Part shown: in pieces, positions 42,766 through 52,387 of the stretch | How the letters are laid out: the number at the start of each line of letters is the position of its first letter | How positions within the stretch are numbered: the stretch's first letter is position 1 | Assembly: GCA_020639295.1 (NCBI GenBank) | Contig: JACKGY010000006.1 | Coordinates: forward strand, 1 to 64,000 | Direction: 5' to 3' | From: Planctomycetota bacterium | Lineage (GTDB): Bacteria; Planctomycetota; GCA-002687715; DRQF01 | Length of the DNA: 64,000 nucleotides | Notes under the pieces: generated by a model | What the model saw: only the letters and a program-made list of their open reading frames with translations | What the model was told of the DNA's origin: nothing | Database searches by the model: none | Program-made: the position numbers and the translations under genes

Positions 42766-45066
42766 TCAAGTCTGGATCGGCCTGGACACCGCCGGAATCG
42801 TCTGCGTCTCCACCGCGCTCTCCTGCGGGCGGTAGGACCAGCCGGTCTTCAGTCCGAGCACAAACCAGGCCAACGCGGCGACACCGCTCAGGAAGACCGT
42901 GTCACCGACGATGCGGAGCCAGCGGAGGTTCTCGATGAAGGGCTGCTGGAGGAACTCGGAGCTGCGAGCGAACCAGAGACCCTCCTCGACACTCGCCCAG
43001 GTCTGGGCCAGACCCACCGGCAAGAGGCTCAGGACCACCATCAGGCCAAGACCCACGTTGAGCGCCCAGAACGAGTAGCGCAGCGCCCCCTCTCGCCAGG
43101 GGCGAGGGGCCGACAGGCGCCGGAGGAGCAAGAGGACGAGTCCCAATGAAAGGAGCCCGTAGACGCCGAAGAGCGCCGTGTGACCGTGGACCGGAGTCGT
43201 GTTCAGGCCCTGCATGTAGTAGAGCGCGATCGGCGGGTTGATCAGGAAGCCGAACAGGCCGGCGCCGACCAGGTTCCAGAAGGCGACGCCGACGAAGAAT
43301 CGAATCGGCCAGCGGTAGCGCCCCATCCAGCTCGCGCGCCTTTCCAGTCGCAGGGTCTCGAGCGCCTCCTTGCCGATCAGGACGAGGGGGACGACCTCCA
43401 GCGCGCTGAAGACGGCACCGATCGCCGTGACCGAAACCGGAGTTCCGCTGAAGTAGATGTGGTGGAAGGTCCCCGGTATCCCTCCCACGAGGAAGATGGC
43501 GGTCGAGGCGATGAAGGCCCGTCGCGCACTCGCCGTCTTGACGAGACCGAGATGGGAGAAGAGGAAGGCCAAGACGCCCGTGGCGAAGACCTCGAAGAAG
43601 CCCTCGACCCAGAGGTGAACCACCCACCAGCGCCAGTATTCGGCGACGGAGAGGTGGGTCCGGGCACCGTACATCATCCCTGCGCCATAAAGGAGCCCGA
43701 TGGCGACGACCGAGACGGTGAAGAGCGAGACGATGCCGCGGGACTCGGCGGGTCGACGCAGCGCCGGCCAGAGAGCGCGGAGCATGAGGGTCAGCCAGAG
43801 GATGAGCCCGACATAGAGCGCGATCTGCCAGGTCCGTCCCAGGTCGACGTATTCGTATCCCTGGTGCCCGAACCAGAATCCGGCATCGAGGCCGAGTCGC
43901 TGATGGATGGAGAGCCACTCGCCGGTCATCGATCCCGCGACGACGAGGATGAGCGCCCCGAAGAGGACGTTCACGCCGAGTCGCTGGAAGCGCGGCTCCC
44001 TGCCCCCGATGAGAGGGGCCAGGAAGAGCCCGGCGGCGAGAAAGGCCGTCGCGATCCAGAACACGGCGGTCTGGATGTGCCAGGTCCGGGTCAACGAGTA
44101 GGGCAGGACCTGAGCTATCGGCAGCCCGAAGAAGGCGTCGCCCTCGATCGTGTAGTGGGCGGTCACGGCGCCGAGAAGGACCTGGACGACGAAGAGCGCG
44201 ATGACGACGCCGGCGTACTTGGCCACGGCGCGCATCGACGGCGTCAGCTTGAAGCCATCGAGCGGATCACGCTGGGGTGCCGCCACGGCCTCGTCTTCTT
44301 TCCCTCGCGCGGAGTACCACCAGACGAATGCTCCGACGGCGGCGAGGAGCAGGACGATGCTGATGACGGACCAGAAGACGTTGGCCGCGGTCGGCTGGTT
44401 GCCGACGAGCGGATCGTGAGGCCAGTTGTTGGTGTAGGAGAAGCGCTCCCCCGGCCGCTCGGTAACGCAGGCCCAGGAGGTCCAGAAGAAGAAGTCCGTG
44501 AGCCGATCGAGGCGTTCGGGATCTTCGATCGCCCGATCGTGAATGGCGTAGTCTTCGCGCAGACCCGCCAGTTCCGGGTCCCCGCCGAAGAGGCCGCGGT
44601 AGTGGTCCGCAACTTCTCTCGTCGCGGCGAAACGCTCGTCACTGATGACCAGCGTACCGGACTGGGGGTCGTAGCGGTTCGTCCGCAGTTCACGCAGGAG
44701 CCGTCCCTCGAGCCGGTCGCGATCCTCCGCGCTCAGGGCCTCGTATGCGGAACCGCTCTCGGCGCGGCTCCAGACCTCGAGCAAGGCCAGGGCCTCGCGA
44801 TGGAGCCAATCGGCTGACCAGTCTGGGGCCTGGTAGGCCCCGTGGCCCCAGATCGATCCGACCTGCTGGCCGCCGATGCTCTGCCAGACCTGTTGTCCGT
44901 TGAGGATCTGTTCGGCGCTCGTCACCTCCAGGCCCGATTCGGTCACGACGCGCTTCGGGATGGGCGGCGCCTGTCGGTAGACCTCGCGGCCGAAGAACCC
45001 GAGGATGAGGAAGGCCCCGGCGACGACCACGGCCAGGATGATCCAGAGTTTCCGGTCAGTCTTCAT
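42766..45066 (-). CDS. norZ: Quinol-dependent nitric oxide reductase
   Basis: A 766-residue single-subunit qNor reducing 2 NO to N2O at the cytoplasmic membrane with electrons from quinol. The N-terminal anchor (8-28) and periplasmic extension (GQQVWQSIGGQQVGSIWGHG) are typical of qNor and replace the cytochrome c subunit of cNor. About 12-13 further membrane helices carry the NorB core, including TRTWHIQTAVFW, HLWVEGFFEVFATG and GTFHHIYFSG with the His ligands and Glu residues of the haem b / FeB site. ATG at 45066 follows AAAGG; ATG at 45081 overlaps the ric stop and is the alternative. It forms an operon with ric. Longer upstream frames are not real. Confidence 0.9.
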   Translation of the reverse strand: MKTDRKLWIILAVVVAGAFLILGFFGREVYRQAPPIPKRVVTESGLEVTSAEQILNGQQVWQSIGGQQVGSIWGHGAYQAPDWSADWLHREALALLEVWSRAESGSAYEALSAEDRDRLEGRLLRELRTNRYDPQSGTLVISDERFAATREVADHYRGLFGGDPELAGLREDYAIHDRAIEDPERLDRLTDFFFWTSWACVTERPGERFSYTNNWPHDPLVGNQPTAANVFWSVISIVLLLAAVGAFVWWYSARGKEDEAVAAPQRDPLDGFKLTPSMRAVAKYAGVVIALFVVQVLLGAVTAHYTIEGDAFFGLPIAQVLPYSLTRTWHIQTAVFWIATAFLAAGLFLAPLIGGREPRFQRLGVNVLFGALILVVAGSMTGEWLSIHQRLGLDAGFWFGHQGYEYVDLGRTWQIALYVGLILWLTLMLRALWPALRRPAESRGIVSLFTVSVVAIGLLYGAGMMYGARTHLSVAEYWRWWVVHLWVEGFFEVFATGVLAFLFSHLGLVKTASARRAFIASTAIFLVGGIPGTFHHIYFSGTPVSVTAIGAVFSALEVVPLVLIGKEALETLRLERRASWMGRYRWPIRFFVGVAFWNLVGAGLFGFLINPPIALYYMQGLNTTPVHGHTALFGVYGLLSLGLVLLLLRRLSAPRPWREGALRYSFWALNVGLGLMVVLSLLPVGLAQTWASVEEGLWFARSSEFLQQPFIENLRWLRIVGDTVFLSGVAALAWFVLGLKTGWSYRPQESAVETQTIPAVSRPIQT

Positions 45067-45077
45067 CGTTTCGCCTT

Positions 45078-45758
45078 TCATCCCTGCACCGCCTTGGGGA
45101 AGAGCAGGTTGTTCTCGATGTGAATGTGGTCCATGAGTTCGCGTCGGAGTTCCTCCAGGCCCGCATAGAGAGCCCGCCAGGTCACACAGGCATCCTCCGG
45201 AGGAGTGAAGTCGTTGGTGAGTCGAACGAGCTTCTCCAGATTCGTTCCGTGGTCGCGGTGCTCTTGTTCCATCACCTTGATGGGCATCAGGGCCATGCGC
45301 GCGCCACCGCCGATGAGGAGCGGGAAGAGCACCTGCTCTTCCTTCTGCATGTGCTCTTCGAGCTCGACGCCCATGCGACGCAGGTGAGCTGCGAGTCCCC
45401 GGGGGCAGGTCGCGCGCTCGGCGTGGACGTGCTCCACCTTCTCCGCCATCTCGATCAGGCGAGGGACCTCCTCGCGGTGAGGCTCGTGGTAGTGCCGGAG
45501 GATGTGCTCGATCAGGGCGGGCACGTCGAGTTCGTCGAGACGCCGGGTGCTCGTATCGCTCTCGCACTCGAGCTGGAGCTCGGAGACGATCTCATCTAGG
45601 TCGAGCCCGGCCTCGGCGCAGGCTTCCTCGAGAGCGATGCCTCCGCCGCAACAGAAGTCCAGGCGGTGGCGATGGAAGATCCGGGAAGCACCGGCGCAAT
45701 TGACGGCGAGGTCGGCGAGCGTCCGTCCGGGGGAGATCAGGAGTCGGTCGGTAGTCAT
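45078..45758 (-). CDS. ric: Iron-sulfur cluster repair di-iron protein RIC (YtfE/ScdA)
   Basis: A 226-residue protein. The N-terminal ScdA domain has LDFCCGGG (about 34-41). The C-terminal hemerythrin-like domain holds the di-iron His and Glu residues in HILRHYHEPHREEVPRL, VELEEHMQKEEQVLFP, EQEHRDHG and HIHIENNLLFP. RIC repairs Fe-S clusters damaged by NO or peroxide. It is cotranscribed with norZ (ATGA overlap with one possible norZ start) and preceded by a sigma-54-type promoter. Confidence 0.92.
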   Translation of the reverse strand: MTTDRLLISPGRTLADLAVNCAGASRIFHRHRLDFCCGGGIALEEACAEAGLDLDEIVSELQLECESDTSTRRLDELDVPALIEHILRHYHEPHREEVPRLIEMAEKVEHVHAERATCPRGLAAHLRRMGVELEEHMQKEEQVLFPLLIGGGARMALMPIKVMEQEHRDHGTNLEKLVRLTNDFTPPEDACVTWRALYAGLEELRRELMDHIHIENNLLFPKAVQG

Positions 45759-45813
45759 GGCGATCTGTTCCTCGTTTCGCGAAGGCCCACAAATGGGCCG
45801 CTGCTGCGCCCAG

Positions 45814-45831
45814 AAGCACGAGGCGTGCCAA
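45814..45831 (-). promoter_or_regulatory. Sigma-54 promoter of ric-norZ
   Basis: Coding-strand sequence TTGGCACGCCTCGTGCTT. It matches the consensus YTGGCACGNNNNTTGCW at all but one position and keeps the exact GG-N10-GC spacing. It lies 56 bases before the ric start. Sigma-54 promoters need an AAA+ activator, and norR is divergent from it. Confidence 0.8.
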
Positions 45832-45848
45832 CGACCTGGATCGTTATT

Positions 45849-45910
45849 TCACAACGACTTACGTCCACACGTTGTCCAAGTGACTCATGAGCAGCTGTTG
45901 TCCTTGTGAC
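45849..45910 (+). promoter_or_regulatory. NorR-type enhancer sites
   Basis: Two direct copies GTCCAAGTGAC (45874-45884) and GTCCTTGTGAC (45900-45910) differ from the NorR consensus GTCA-N3-TGAC by one base each. A weaker inverted one is TTCACAACGAC (45849-45859). Three sites upstream of the sigma-54 promoter match the arrangement known for NorR in Escherichia coli. A near-palindrome CATGTGGT...ACCACATG (45913-45935) overlaps the norR start. Confidence 0.7.
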
Positions 45911-45932
45911 GACATGTGGTCATGATCACCAC

Positions 45933-47474
45933 ATGAGCTCTCCACTCCAGGACCTGCTGCCCATCGCCCTCGACATGACCGCCTCGCTCAGTGCCGGTGA
46001 CCGTTTCGAGCGCCTCGTCCGGGTCGTCGCGGACTCGCTTCCCTGCGACGCGACCGCCCTCTTGCGTGCCGAGGGCGAGAACTTCGTGCCGGTCGCCACC
46101 CGGGGTCTCTCGCGCGATGTCGTCGGTCGCCGCTTCGTCCGGCGCGAGCATCCTCGCCTGGACGTCATCGCCGGGAGCGAGGAGCCCATCGTCTTCGAGG
46201 ATCACAGCAAGCTCCCCGATCCCTTCGATGGTTTCGTCGAGTCGCTGCCGCAGATGGATGTGCACGCCTGCCTCGGCTGTGCCCTCAGGGTCAACGGCAA
46301 GCTCGTGGGCCTACTGACCGCCGACGCCGTGCGACCGGGGGCCTTCGATGCGGTCGATCGCGCCTTCCTCACCCACCTCGGAGCACTGGCGGCGGCCGCC
46401 ATGCAGACGAGCGATCTGATCGATGCGTTGGAACGGCGCGCGACGATGCAAGGAGTCGTGGCCCGCGACCTCGTCCAGGACGTGCTCGAGCGCCGGGGCG
46501 GGCTCCTGATCGGCGACGGCCCCGCCATGACACGGTTGAAGCGCGAGATCGACGTCGTCGCGCGATCCGACTTCCCGGTCCTCGTCACCGGAGAGACAGG
46601 AGTCGGCAAGGAGCTCGTCGTCCGTACGCTGCACTCCCGCTCGCGGCGGAGTGATCGTCCTCTCGTCTACCTCAACTGCGCTGCGCTCCCAGACGCGATC
46701 GCCGAGAGCGAGCTCTTCGGCCATCGCAAGGGAGCCTTCACGGGCGCCGAGGATCACCGCCCCGGGAAGTTCCGTATCGCCGACGGAGCGAGCCTGCTCC
46801 TCGATGAGATCGGCGAGCTCGCTCCCCACTTGCAGCCGAAGCTCCTGCGTGCCTTGCAGGACGGGGAGGTGCAGCCCGTCGGTGTGGACGTGCCCGAGCG
46901 GGTCGACGTCCGCGTACTCGCGGCGACCAACCGCGACCTAGAACGCGAGGTTCGGGAAGGCCGGTTCCGCGCCGATCTCCTCCACAGGTTGGATGTCTGC
47001 CGCATCGATGTACCCCCGCTCCGTGATCGCCTGGAGGACATCCCGCGGCTCCTCGGTCACTTCGCCGACCGGGCGCGACGCCAGCTCGGCACCGGCGCGA
47101 TCCGATTCGACAGAGACGTGATTCCCGAGCTTTCGGGCCGGAGCTGGCCGGGAAATGTGCGCGAACTGGAGAACGCCGTTTCGCGGGCGATCCTCCATGC
47201 GAGCGCCCGAGTCGTTCACGGAGAACCCGTCCTCGTCGACCGCTGCGACGTCGATGGCCAAGCGGAGAGGCGAGCGACGACGGAGCCAAGCGCAGAGAGC
47301 GGCTCATCGGCACAAACTGCGCTCGACCTACGCGCTGCGACGAATGAGTTTCAGCGCCGCACGATCCAGAAGACCCTCGCGGCTGCTGGCGGCAATTGGT
47401 CCGAGGCCGCGAGGCGCCTCGGCATGGACCGGAGCAACCTCCATCGGCTCGGACAGCGGTTGGGCTTGCGTTGA
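45933..47474 (+). CDS. norR: Nitric oxide sensing transcription activator
   Basis: A 513-residue sigma-54 activator. The GAF domain (about 10-175) keeps the residues that bind the sensing iron in E. coli NorR: the two Asp of DPFDGF, Cys in VHACLGC and Asp in LLTADAV. The AAA+ domain has Walker A GETGVGKE (about 220-227) and the GAFTGA loop (about 267-272) that contacts sigma-54. A Fis-type HTH closes the protein (NWSEAARRLGMDRSNLHRLG). NO binding should relieve GAF repression of the AAA+ domain and turn on ric-norZ. ATG at 45933 is preferred; GTG at 45906 is possible. Confidence 0.92.
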   Translation: MSSPLQDLLPIALDMTASLSAGDRFERLVRVVADSLPCDATALLRAEGENFVPVATRGLSRDVVGRRFVRREHPRLDVIAGSEEPIVFEDHSKLPDPFDGFVESLPQMDVHACLGCALRVNGKLVGLLTADAVRPGAFDAVDRAFLTHLGALAAAAMQTSDLIDALERRATMQGVVARDLVQDVLERRGGLLIGDGPAMTRLKREIDVVARSDFPVLVTGETGVGKELVVRTLHSRSRRSDRPLVYLNCAALPDAIAESELFGHRKGAFTGAEDHRPGKFRIADGASLLLDEIGELAPHLQPKLLRALQDGEVQPVGVDVPERVDVRVLAATNRDLEREVREGRFRADLLHRLDVCRIDVPPLRDRLEDIPRLLGHFADRARRQLGTGAIRFDRDVIPELSGRSWPGNVRELENAVSRAILHASARVVHGEPVLVDRCDVDGQAERRATTEPSAESGSSAQTALDLRAATNEFQRRTIQKTLAAAGGNWSEAARRLGMDRSNLHRLGQRLGLR

Positions 47475-47592
47475 GGCGTGCATGAAGGGCCAATTCAGGG
47501 CTGTTCATGAAGGGTGGCCATGGAAGGCCCCAGGATGCGCCCCTGGAAGCCGAATCGACTTCGCGCGAGGTAGGACTCACGTTGCGGGACCA

Positions 47593-49023
47593 TCAGCGGT
47601 AGTGCTCTTGCCACCGCTTCTCCAACTCATCGATCCCGAAGCCGAGGCTCCTCTGAAGGGCCCCTTCGATCGCCTCGAGATCGTTGTCGGGACAGGAGCC
47701 CATGGCTGTGATGAACTTCATGAAGTTCGGTTCGCCCCATTTGCTCTCGCGCACGCAGGCGATGAGAGATCCGGCGAGGAGGTAGTACAGATCGCCCAGG
47801 TCCGCTCCGCGCTCGTCCGTCCCGGCGGCGATCAAGGACGGTTCCTTCATGAGCGTCCTCAGCGTCGGGTGGTCCTTCTTCCGCATGGTTCCGCGCGCCG
47901 CGGACTTCAGGTCCGTCTGGGACTCGCACATGTACTCGGCAACGCCTTCCTGGAACCACGAGCCTCCGCCGGCGAGGAAGATCCTGTTCATGAAGATTTG
48001 ATGCGTCGCCTCGTGGATGTGGACCGGATCGTTGGGCGAGTCGTAGTAGGTGGCGTAGTAGTCCTCCCAGGCGTGACCCTTGCTCGCCTCGGCGCTCTCC
48101 ATGCTGATCTTCGCCTTCTTGACGTAGAACTCGTAGTACTGCCGATTCGTCCTGAACAGCAAGACGGGCATGAGGCGATTGCCGGTGATCTCCTTGAACG
48201 GGAACGTCGCGCGGATCTTGTCGTAGCACTGCTCCATCTTCTTGGCGAAGATCTTGCCGCTGCTCGAGTTCGTGAGGACCACGTAGTGGTCGGTGCGGAT
48301 GATCTTCGGTGATTCTCTGCTCTTCTGTCTGTTGCTCGAGTCCTTCCCGAGCAGCGAGTCCGGGGCATTCCGGTTCCAGTACTCCTCCAGGTCCGACTCG
48401 GTCCAGCGCGGATCCCACTGTTCGCCCTCGAAGCTGACGCCCTTGGCGAAGAACTCCTGGATCTGCTGAGCGGCCTTGTCCGGGTCCTTGCCCGTCACGT
48501 TGATGTCGATGCTGTAGGCATGGTCTCGCGTAACGCCTGCGAGGACCCAGAGCTTGGTCTTGCCGCCCTTGAGGACGGCCTCGGCCGTGATGACGTAGGG
48601 GGCATAGCCCGCCTTGATGGGCAGCACCCGTCGACGAGCGAGAACCCGCTCTTCTCTCGCGGCGGCCCCTTGCTCAGCCTGGTAGTCGTTGAGGAACGCG
48701 ATGACCGCCGAAGGGTTGGTGAGACCGTAGTCCTTCACCGGATAGAGGACGAAGTTGACGGTCCATTCCTGGCCCTGGAAATCGCCGTACCACCAGCCCT
48801 CATCCTCGGGATTGCTGCCAAGCGGAGGAAGCAGAGCAAGATCGAGCTTGACCCCTGTCTTCTGGCACTTCCAGACCTTCGGCTCCGGACTCTCCTGCGC
48901 GCTCACCGAGCCAAGCAAGACCGCAAGGGCGAGGATTGCAAGAAGGAGGCTACGATTGAGGTGCCGAACGCGGGAACGGCTCAGTCTCCGCGTTGCGTGC
49001 CCAAGGGCTACATGCTGCGCCAT
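47593..49023 (-). CDS. Secreted HEXXH metallopeptidase, copy 2
   Basis: A 476-residue protein, the same length as copy 1 (20461-21891) and about 95 percent alike. It has a signal peptide (about 1-43), HEATH at 337-341 and the downstream EGVAEYM. The two share sequence from a few bases past the stop to about 140 bp upstream of the start. Substitutions are mostly conservative, so both are probably functional. ATG at 49023 follows a GA-rich site. Confidence 0.8.
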   Translation of the reverse strand: MAQHVALGHATRRLSRSRVRHLNRSLLLAILALAVLLGSVSAQESPEPKVWKCQKTGVKLDLALLPPLGSNPEDEGWWYGDFQGQEWTVNFVLYPVKDYGLTNPSAVIAFLNDYQAEQGAAAREERVLARRRVLPIKAGYAPYVITAEAVLKGGKTKLWVLAGVTRDHAYSIDINVTGKDPDKAAQQIQEFFAKGVSFEGEQWDPRWTESDLEEYWNRNAPDSLLGKDSSNRQKSRESPKIIRTDHYVVLTNSSSGKIFAKKMEQCYDKIRATFPFKEITGNRLMPVLLFRTNRQYYEFYVKKAKISMESAEASKGHAWEDYYATYYDSPNDPVHIHEATHQIFMNRIFLAGGGSWFQEGVAEYMCESQTDLKSAARGTMRKKDHPTLRTLMKEPSLIAAGTDERGADLGDLYYLLAGSLIACVRESKWGEPNFMKFITAMGSCPDNDLEAIEGALQRSLGFGIDELEKRWQEHYR

Positions 49024-49600
49024 CTCGCTCTCGTTCTCGTGGAATCTGGCGGGGCTCAGCCTTGTGGCGGCGCTCGTCCAGAGCCTGAATCGAACCATCG
49101 TTCTCGTCTTAGCTTCTGGCGAGCAGGTTGTCGAGGATCTGGTCGCCAAACGCTGGCTATCCAGCTGGAGCATCCTCTCGCTCTCTCAGGGGGCGTCGAA
49201 CCGGCTGACGCGCCCGCCAAAGAGAGCAGCGCAGGCGCACCTGGGGCGCCTGGGGCGCCTGGCACGACGCGGGCTTCCATCGCTCTCTCCCACCGGAGAT
49301 CCAGCACCCGCCTTCCTCTCGCACCGTGGCAATCTGATGCCCCTTCCGTGCCTTGCTCGAGGACGCCCAGGCGGCCTTGTGGCTGTGGGCTGATGACGCC
49401 TCTGAGAGGCCCCGCCCGACGGCGCGGCTACCCGCGCCTCGCGGGTTGGCCCAAGACTGCTCGGGACCTCAAGGAGTCGCACCCCGCCTCCGCTTCGAGG
49501 AATTCGTTGACGCTCCATGAAGGCAAACCGATGATGGCGGAAGCGTACCCGAAGACCGAACCTGCCCTCCGGTCTCGCCCCGATCCGCCAGGAGTTACCG
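49024..49600. other. Spacer with part of the peptidase duplication
   Basis: The first 140 bases match the upstream region of the other peptidase copy. A short direct repeat of CTGGGGCGC lies near 49240-49262. No supportable gene is seen; the long open frames here are GC-rich shadows. Confidence 0.45.
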
Positions 49601-51511
49601 ATGCACATGCGCCGTCGCCATGCAGCTCATTCTGCCCTCGCCATTCTGCTTCTTGCTGTCAGCGTCTCTGCCCAGAGCCTCACGACGACGTTCAACACGA
49701 ACAACGGCTCGGCAGGCAACATGTTCGACGTCAAGGCCCTCACGACGCTCCAGATCGATCGCTTCGATGTGAACGTGGTCAACACCTCTGGCTTCGAGGT
49801 CTGGGCCGTGACGGGCGGTGGCAGCTACCTCGGCTACCAGAACAGCAGCGCCGGGTGGACGCTCATACAGACGGTGACGAGTCTTCCTTCGAATGGAACG
49901 GACAATCCGACGCCGCTGCCGCCACTACCCTCGCCGTTGCTGCTGTCGGCCGGTTCCGTTCAGGGCTTGTACCTGACATCCTTGGGCGGTGGGATCAACT
50001 ACACGAATGGTACGGCGCAGGGCGCTCTCTACGCGGGCAACTCCGAGCTCGAGATCTACGAAGGCCATGGCGGGTCCTACTTCAATCTCGTGAACGTCCC
50101 GCGGGTCTGGAGCGGGACGATCTACTACACGAACCTCACTGGGTCCGGTATGGACCTCGCCGTCACCGGAATCATCTCACCCGTCGAGACCACGAACTGC
50201 GGAGCGTTCTCCGGGACCGAGCTCGTGAAAGCCACGGTCAAGAACCTCGGCGACACGACGATCCCTCAGGGGACGATGGTGAACTTCGAGTTCAAGGTCG
50301 ACGGCCAGTCAATTGCGAGCGAAGCGATGACCCTCGCGGCCGACTTGGTGACAGGCGCCGGCTTCACGCACACCTTCGGCACGACTGCCGATCTCTCGAC
50401 CCCAGGGGCGCACCAGGTCGCTGTCAAGGCGAACTTCTCGGGAGACCCGAACGCCAGCAACGACGAACTCGTGGTTACCCTTTCCGGAACCGGGATCGGC
50501 TCCTTCCCTTGGGTCGAGGACTTCGAGCAGGCGTCGTCCATGACCACACCGCCACCCGGTTGGACGCAGGAGCTCACCGACGCATCCGGAAGCTGGTCCG
50601 ATTGGATCTTCACGAGCAGTCCCACGCCGACCGCGGGAACCGGCCCCGCAGGTGACCACACGACCGGCTCGGGGATCTACGCCTACGTCGAGGACGCCGC
50701 CAATTACCTCGCGGTCGTCATGCGTACGCCCTGTCTCGACCTCGGGGCCCTCCAGTCACCCCGGATGCGGTATTTCGTTCACTCGAACGACGCCGCAATG
50801 GCGCCGACTTCGAACTACCTCGCGATCGACGTCGTGAATCAGCCCAGCGGAGCCCTCGTTCTCGACGTGGCGCCGCAGATCGGCTCCCTCGGGGATCACT
50901 GGGACCGCATCCTGGTCGACCTCGACGCTTTCGCTGGCCAGAGCATCCAGATCCGTTTCCGGGTTCGGACCTCCCTCAGCGCGACGGCGGCGCACGACAT
51001 TGCTATCGACGATGTGGTGGTCTTCGAGCGCCAACTGGGCGCCGGACAGGCTCCGCAGCCAGGCTTGGCGATCCTCGAGATCAATGAGCCCCTGAACGCA
51101 AATGAGTCACCCATCGAGAACCTCGAAAACGGGCCCTACTTCGCAACGGCGACGCCCGGCCTGCAGTTGACGATGGGGATCGAGGGGGAGCCCAACGTCC
51201 CTGTTGCCGTCTTCTTCGGACCGCTCGCGCCGCAGATCGCCACTTACGCAGGAATCGGCCAGTTCGACATCGGTGCCGGAGTGGATCCCATGACGGGCCT
51301 TCCCATGACCATCAACTACTTCGGGAATGGCTTCGCACCCGTGACGCTCTTCGACTACTTCTTCAGCACGGCGGCTGCGGGCCGCCTCGATCTCTCGCTC
51401 CAGATGCCTGCCTTGCCGGCCGGCATCCTGACGACGTTTCAGGCTGCTACGGCGACGAGCAACGGGTTCTACTTCGCCCTCTCGAATGCAATCGAGCTGA
51501 CGGTGCTCTGA
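49601..51511 (+). CDS. Secreted multi-domain protein with MAM-like domain
   Basis: A 636-residue protein. ATG after AGGAG. Signal peptide about 1-24 ending VSA-QS. Residues about 25-180 are a beta domain (TTLQIDRFDVNVV, SGFEVWAVTG). Residues about 185-295 look like a CARDB/Ig-type domain (VKATVKNLGDTTIPQGTMVN). Residues about 300-480 resemble a MAM/concanavalin-like domain (PWVEDFEQA, DHTTGSGIYAYVED, DIAIDDVVVF). The final 150 residues form a domain also suggested in the protein at 54232, ending in a short hydrophobic strand. No enzyme motif is present. It is probably an adhesive or surface-associated secreted protein. Confidence 0.7.
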   Translation: MHMRRRHAAHSALAILLLAVSVSAQSLTTTFNTNNGSAGNMFDVKALTTLQIDRFDVNVVNTSGFEVWAVTGGGSYLGYQNSSAGWTLIQTVTSLPSNGTDNPTPLPPLPSPLLLSAGSVQGLYLTSLGGGINYTNGTAQGALYAGNSELEIYEGHGGSYFNLVNVPRVWSGTIYYTNLTGSGMDLAVTGIISPVETTNCGAFSGTELVKATVKNLGDTTIPQGTMVNFEFKVDGQSIASEAMTLAADLVTGAGFTHTFGTTADLSTPGAHQVAVKANFSGDPNASNDELVVTLSGTGIGSFPWVEDFEQASSMTTPPPGWTQELTDASGSWSDWIFTSSPTPTAGTGPAGDHTTGSGIYAYVEDAANYLAVVMRTPCLDLGALQSPRMRYFVHSNDAAMAPTSNYLAIDVVNQPSGALVLDVAPQIGSLGDHWDRILVDLDAFAGQSIQIRFRVRTSLSATAAHDIAIDDVVVFERQLGAGQAPQPGLAILEINEPLNANESPIENLENGPYFATATPGLQLTMGIEGEPNVPVAVFFGPLAPQIATYAGIGQFDIGAGVDPMTGLPMTINYFGNGFAPVTLFDYFFSTAAAGRLDLSLQMPALPAGILTTFQAATATSNGFYFALSNAIELTVL

Positions 51512-52387
51512 GTCACGTGACGAGATCGATGCAGGCGGCCCGCTTGTAGCGGGCTGCAAGCCAACGGGATTGGCAGTCGAGCCGACCTGTTGCCACTGCG
51601 CCATCTCGACCGCGAAGGGCGACCTGTGCCCGCTGCGTCGGCTCGGCACTTGACCCCCGCGGCAGGAGAGGCCCGGGGGCCGTGGGCGAATCTGGGCCGC
51701 AAGGTGCGACCTCATCTGGCTCGCGCCGTTTGCAGTTGGTTCGTTCCTCTTCGAGGCCACCTGACGATGGTCTCGGAGCCCGATGACCCGGCCGGACGAA
51801 GATGGCGCTACGGCTCCAGAGCCTCTTCGAGGGCGGGGTCGACGCCGGGAATTCGTCCCTTCCCGGACCACACGTCGGCACCGCTGGTTGCAGCACCTCG
51901 CCCTGATCCCCATCATGCCGACGCAGCCCTCGACACCGACAAGGGTGCACCTGCCTTCGCACGGCTGCAAGTCCCATGGACGCAACGGACCCCCTCGACC
52001 CCGCGTCAGGGGGTCCATCTCTTGCTCGGCGCAGGAGGCGCCGAGCGGATGCCGTTATCGCCTCTCCCGCCCTATCAGCCTCGGCCCTGAATTGAGTTCG
52101 CTCCCGCCCAGGGCAAGGAGTACGCTTTCGGGGATGGGATCGTCGAATCGCAGAACGAGATGGCCCTCCTTCATTCGGTGGTACGCGAGCTTCCTCAGTG
52201 GCTCCGCGGACCTCCGGACACGCTCTTCCCGAACAGAGTACTGGTCGCTCGTTGCGCTGAGTGACATCCGACGGCCTGCCGAACGTCGCGAACGAGTTAA
52301 CCGTGACAGTGCTACGTTCGAACAGCTTGACTGGAATCCGACGATAACTGCGCATTGCAATCGGCGGGGCGCAAGAGGGCCGAATGG
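51512..52387. other. Long spacer with diverged repeat
   Basis: The part at 51590-51735 resembles the dispersed repeat of 23200-23466 (GGGCGAATCTGGGCCGC, GCGACC). A minus-strand frame at 52055-52360 reads somewhat like protein (YHRMKEGHLVLRFDD) but has no family or ribosome site. No gene is called. Confidence 0.4.

Noticed and set aside
42766..45567. A 933-codon frame extending norZ upstream
   Set aside because: The first 160 codons overlap ric in another frame and are Arg/Pro-rich. NorZ sequence and its ribosome site begin at 45066-45081.
48520..50655. A 711-codon plus-strand frame over the peptidase and MAM-like genes
   Set aside because: It overlaps two better-supported genes in other frames, and its composition is Arg/Pro/Ala-rich without motifs.
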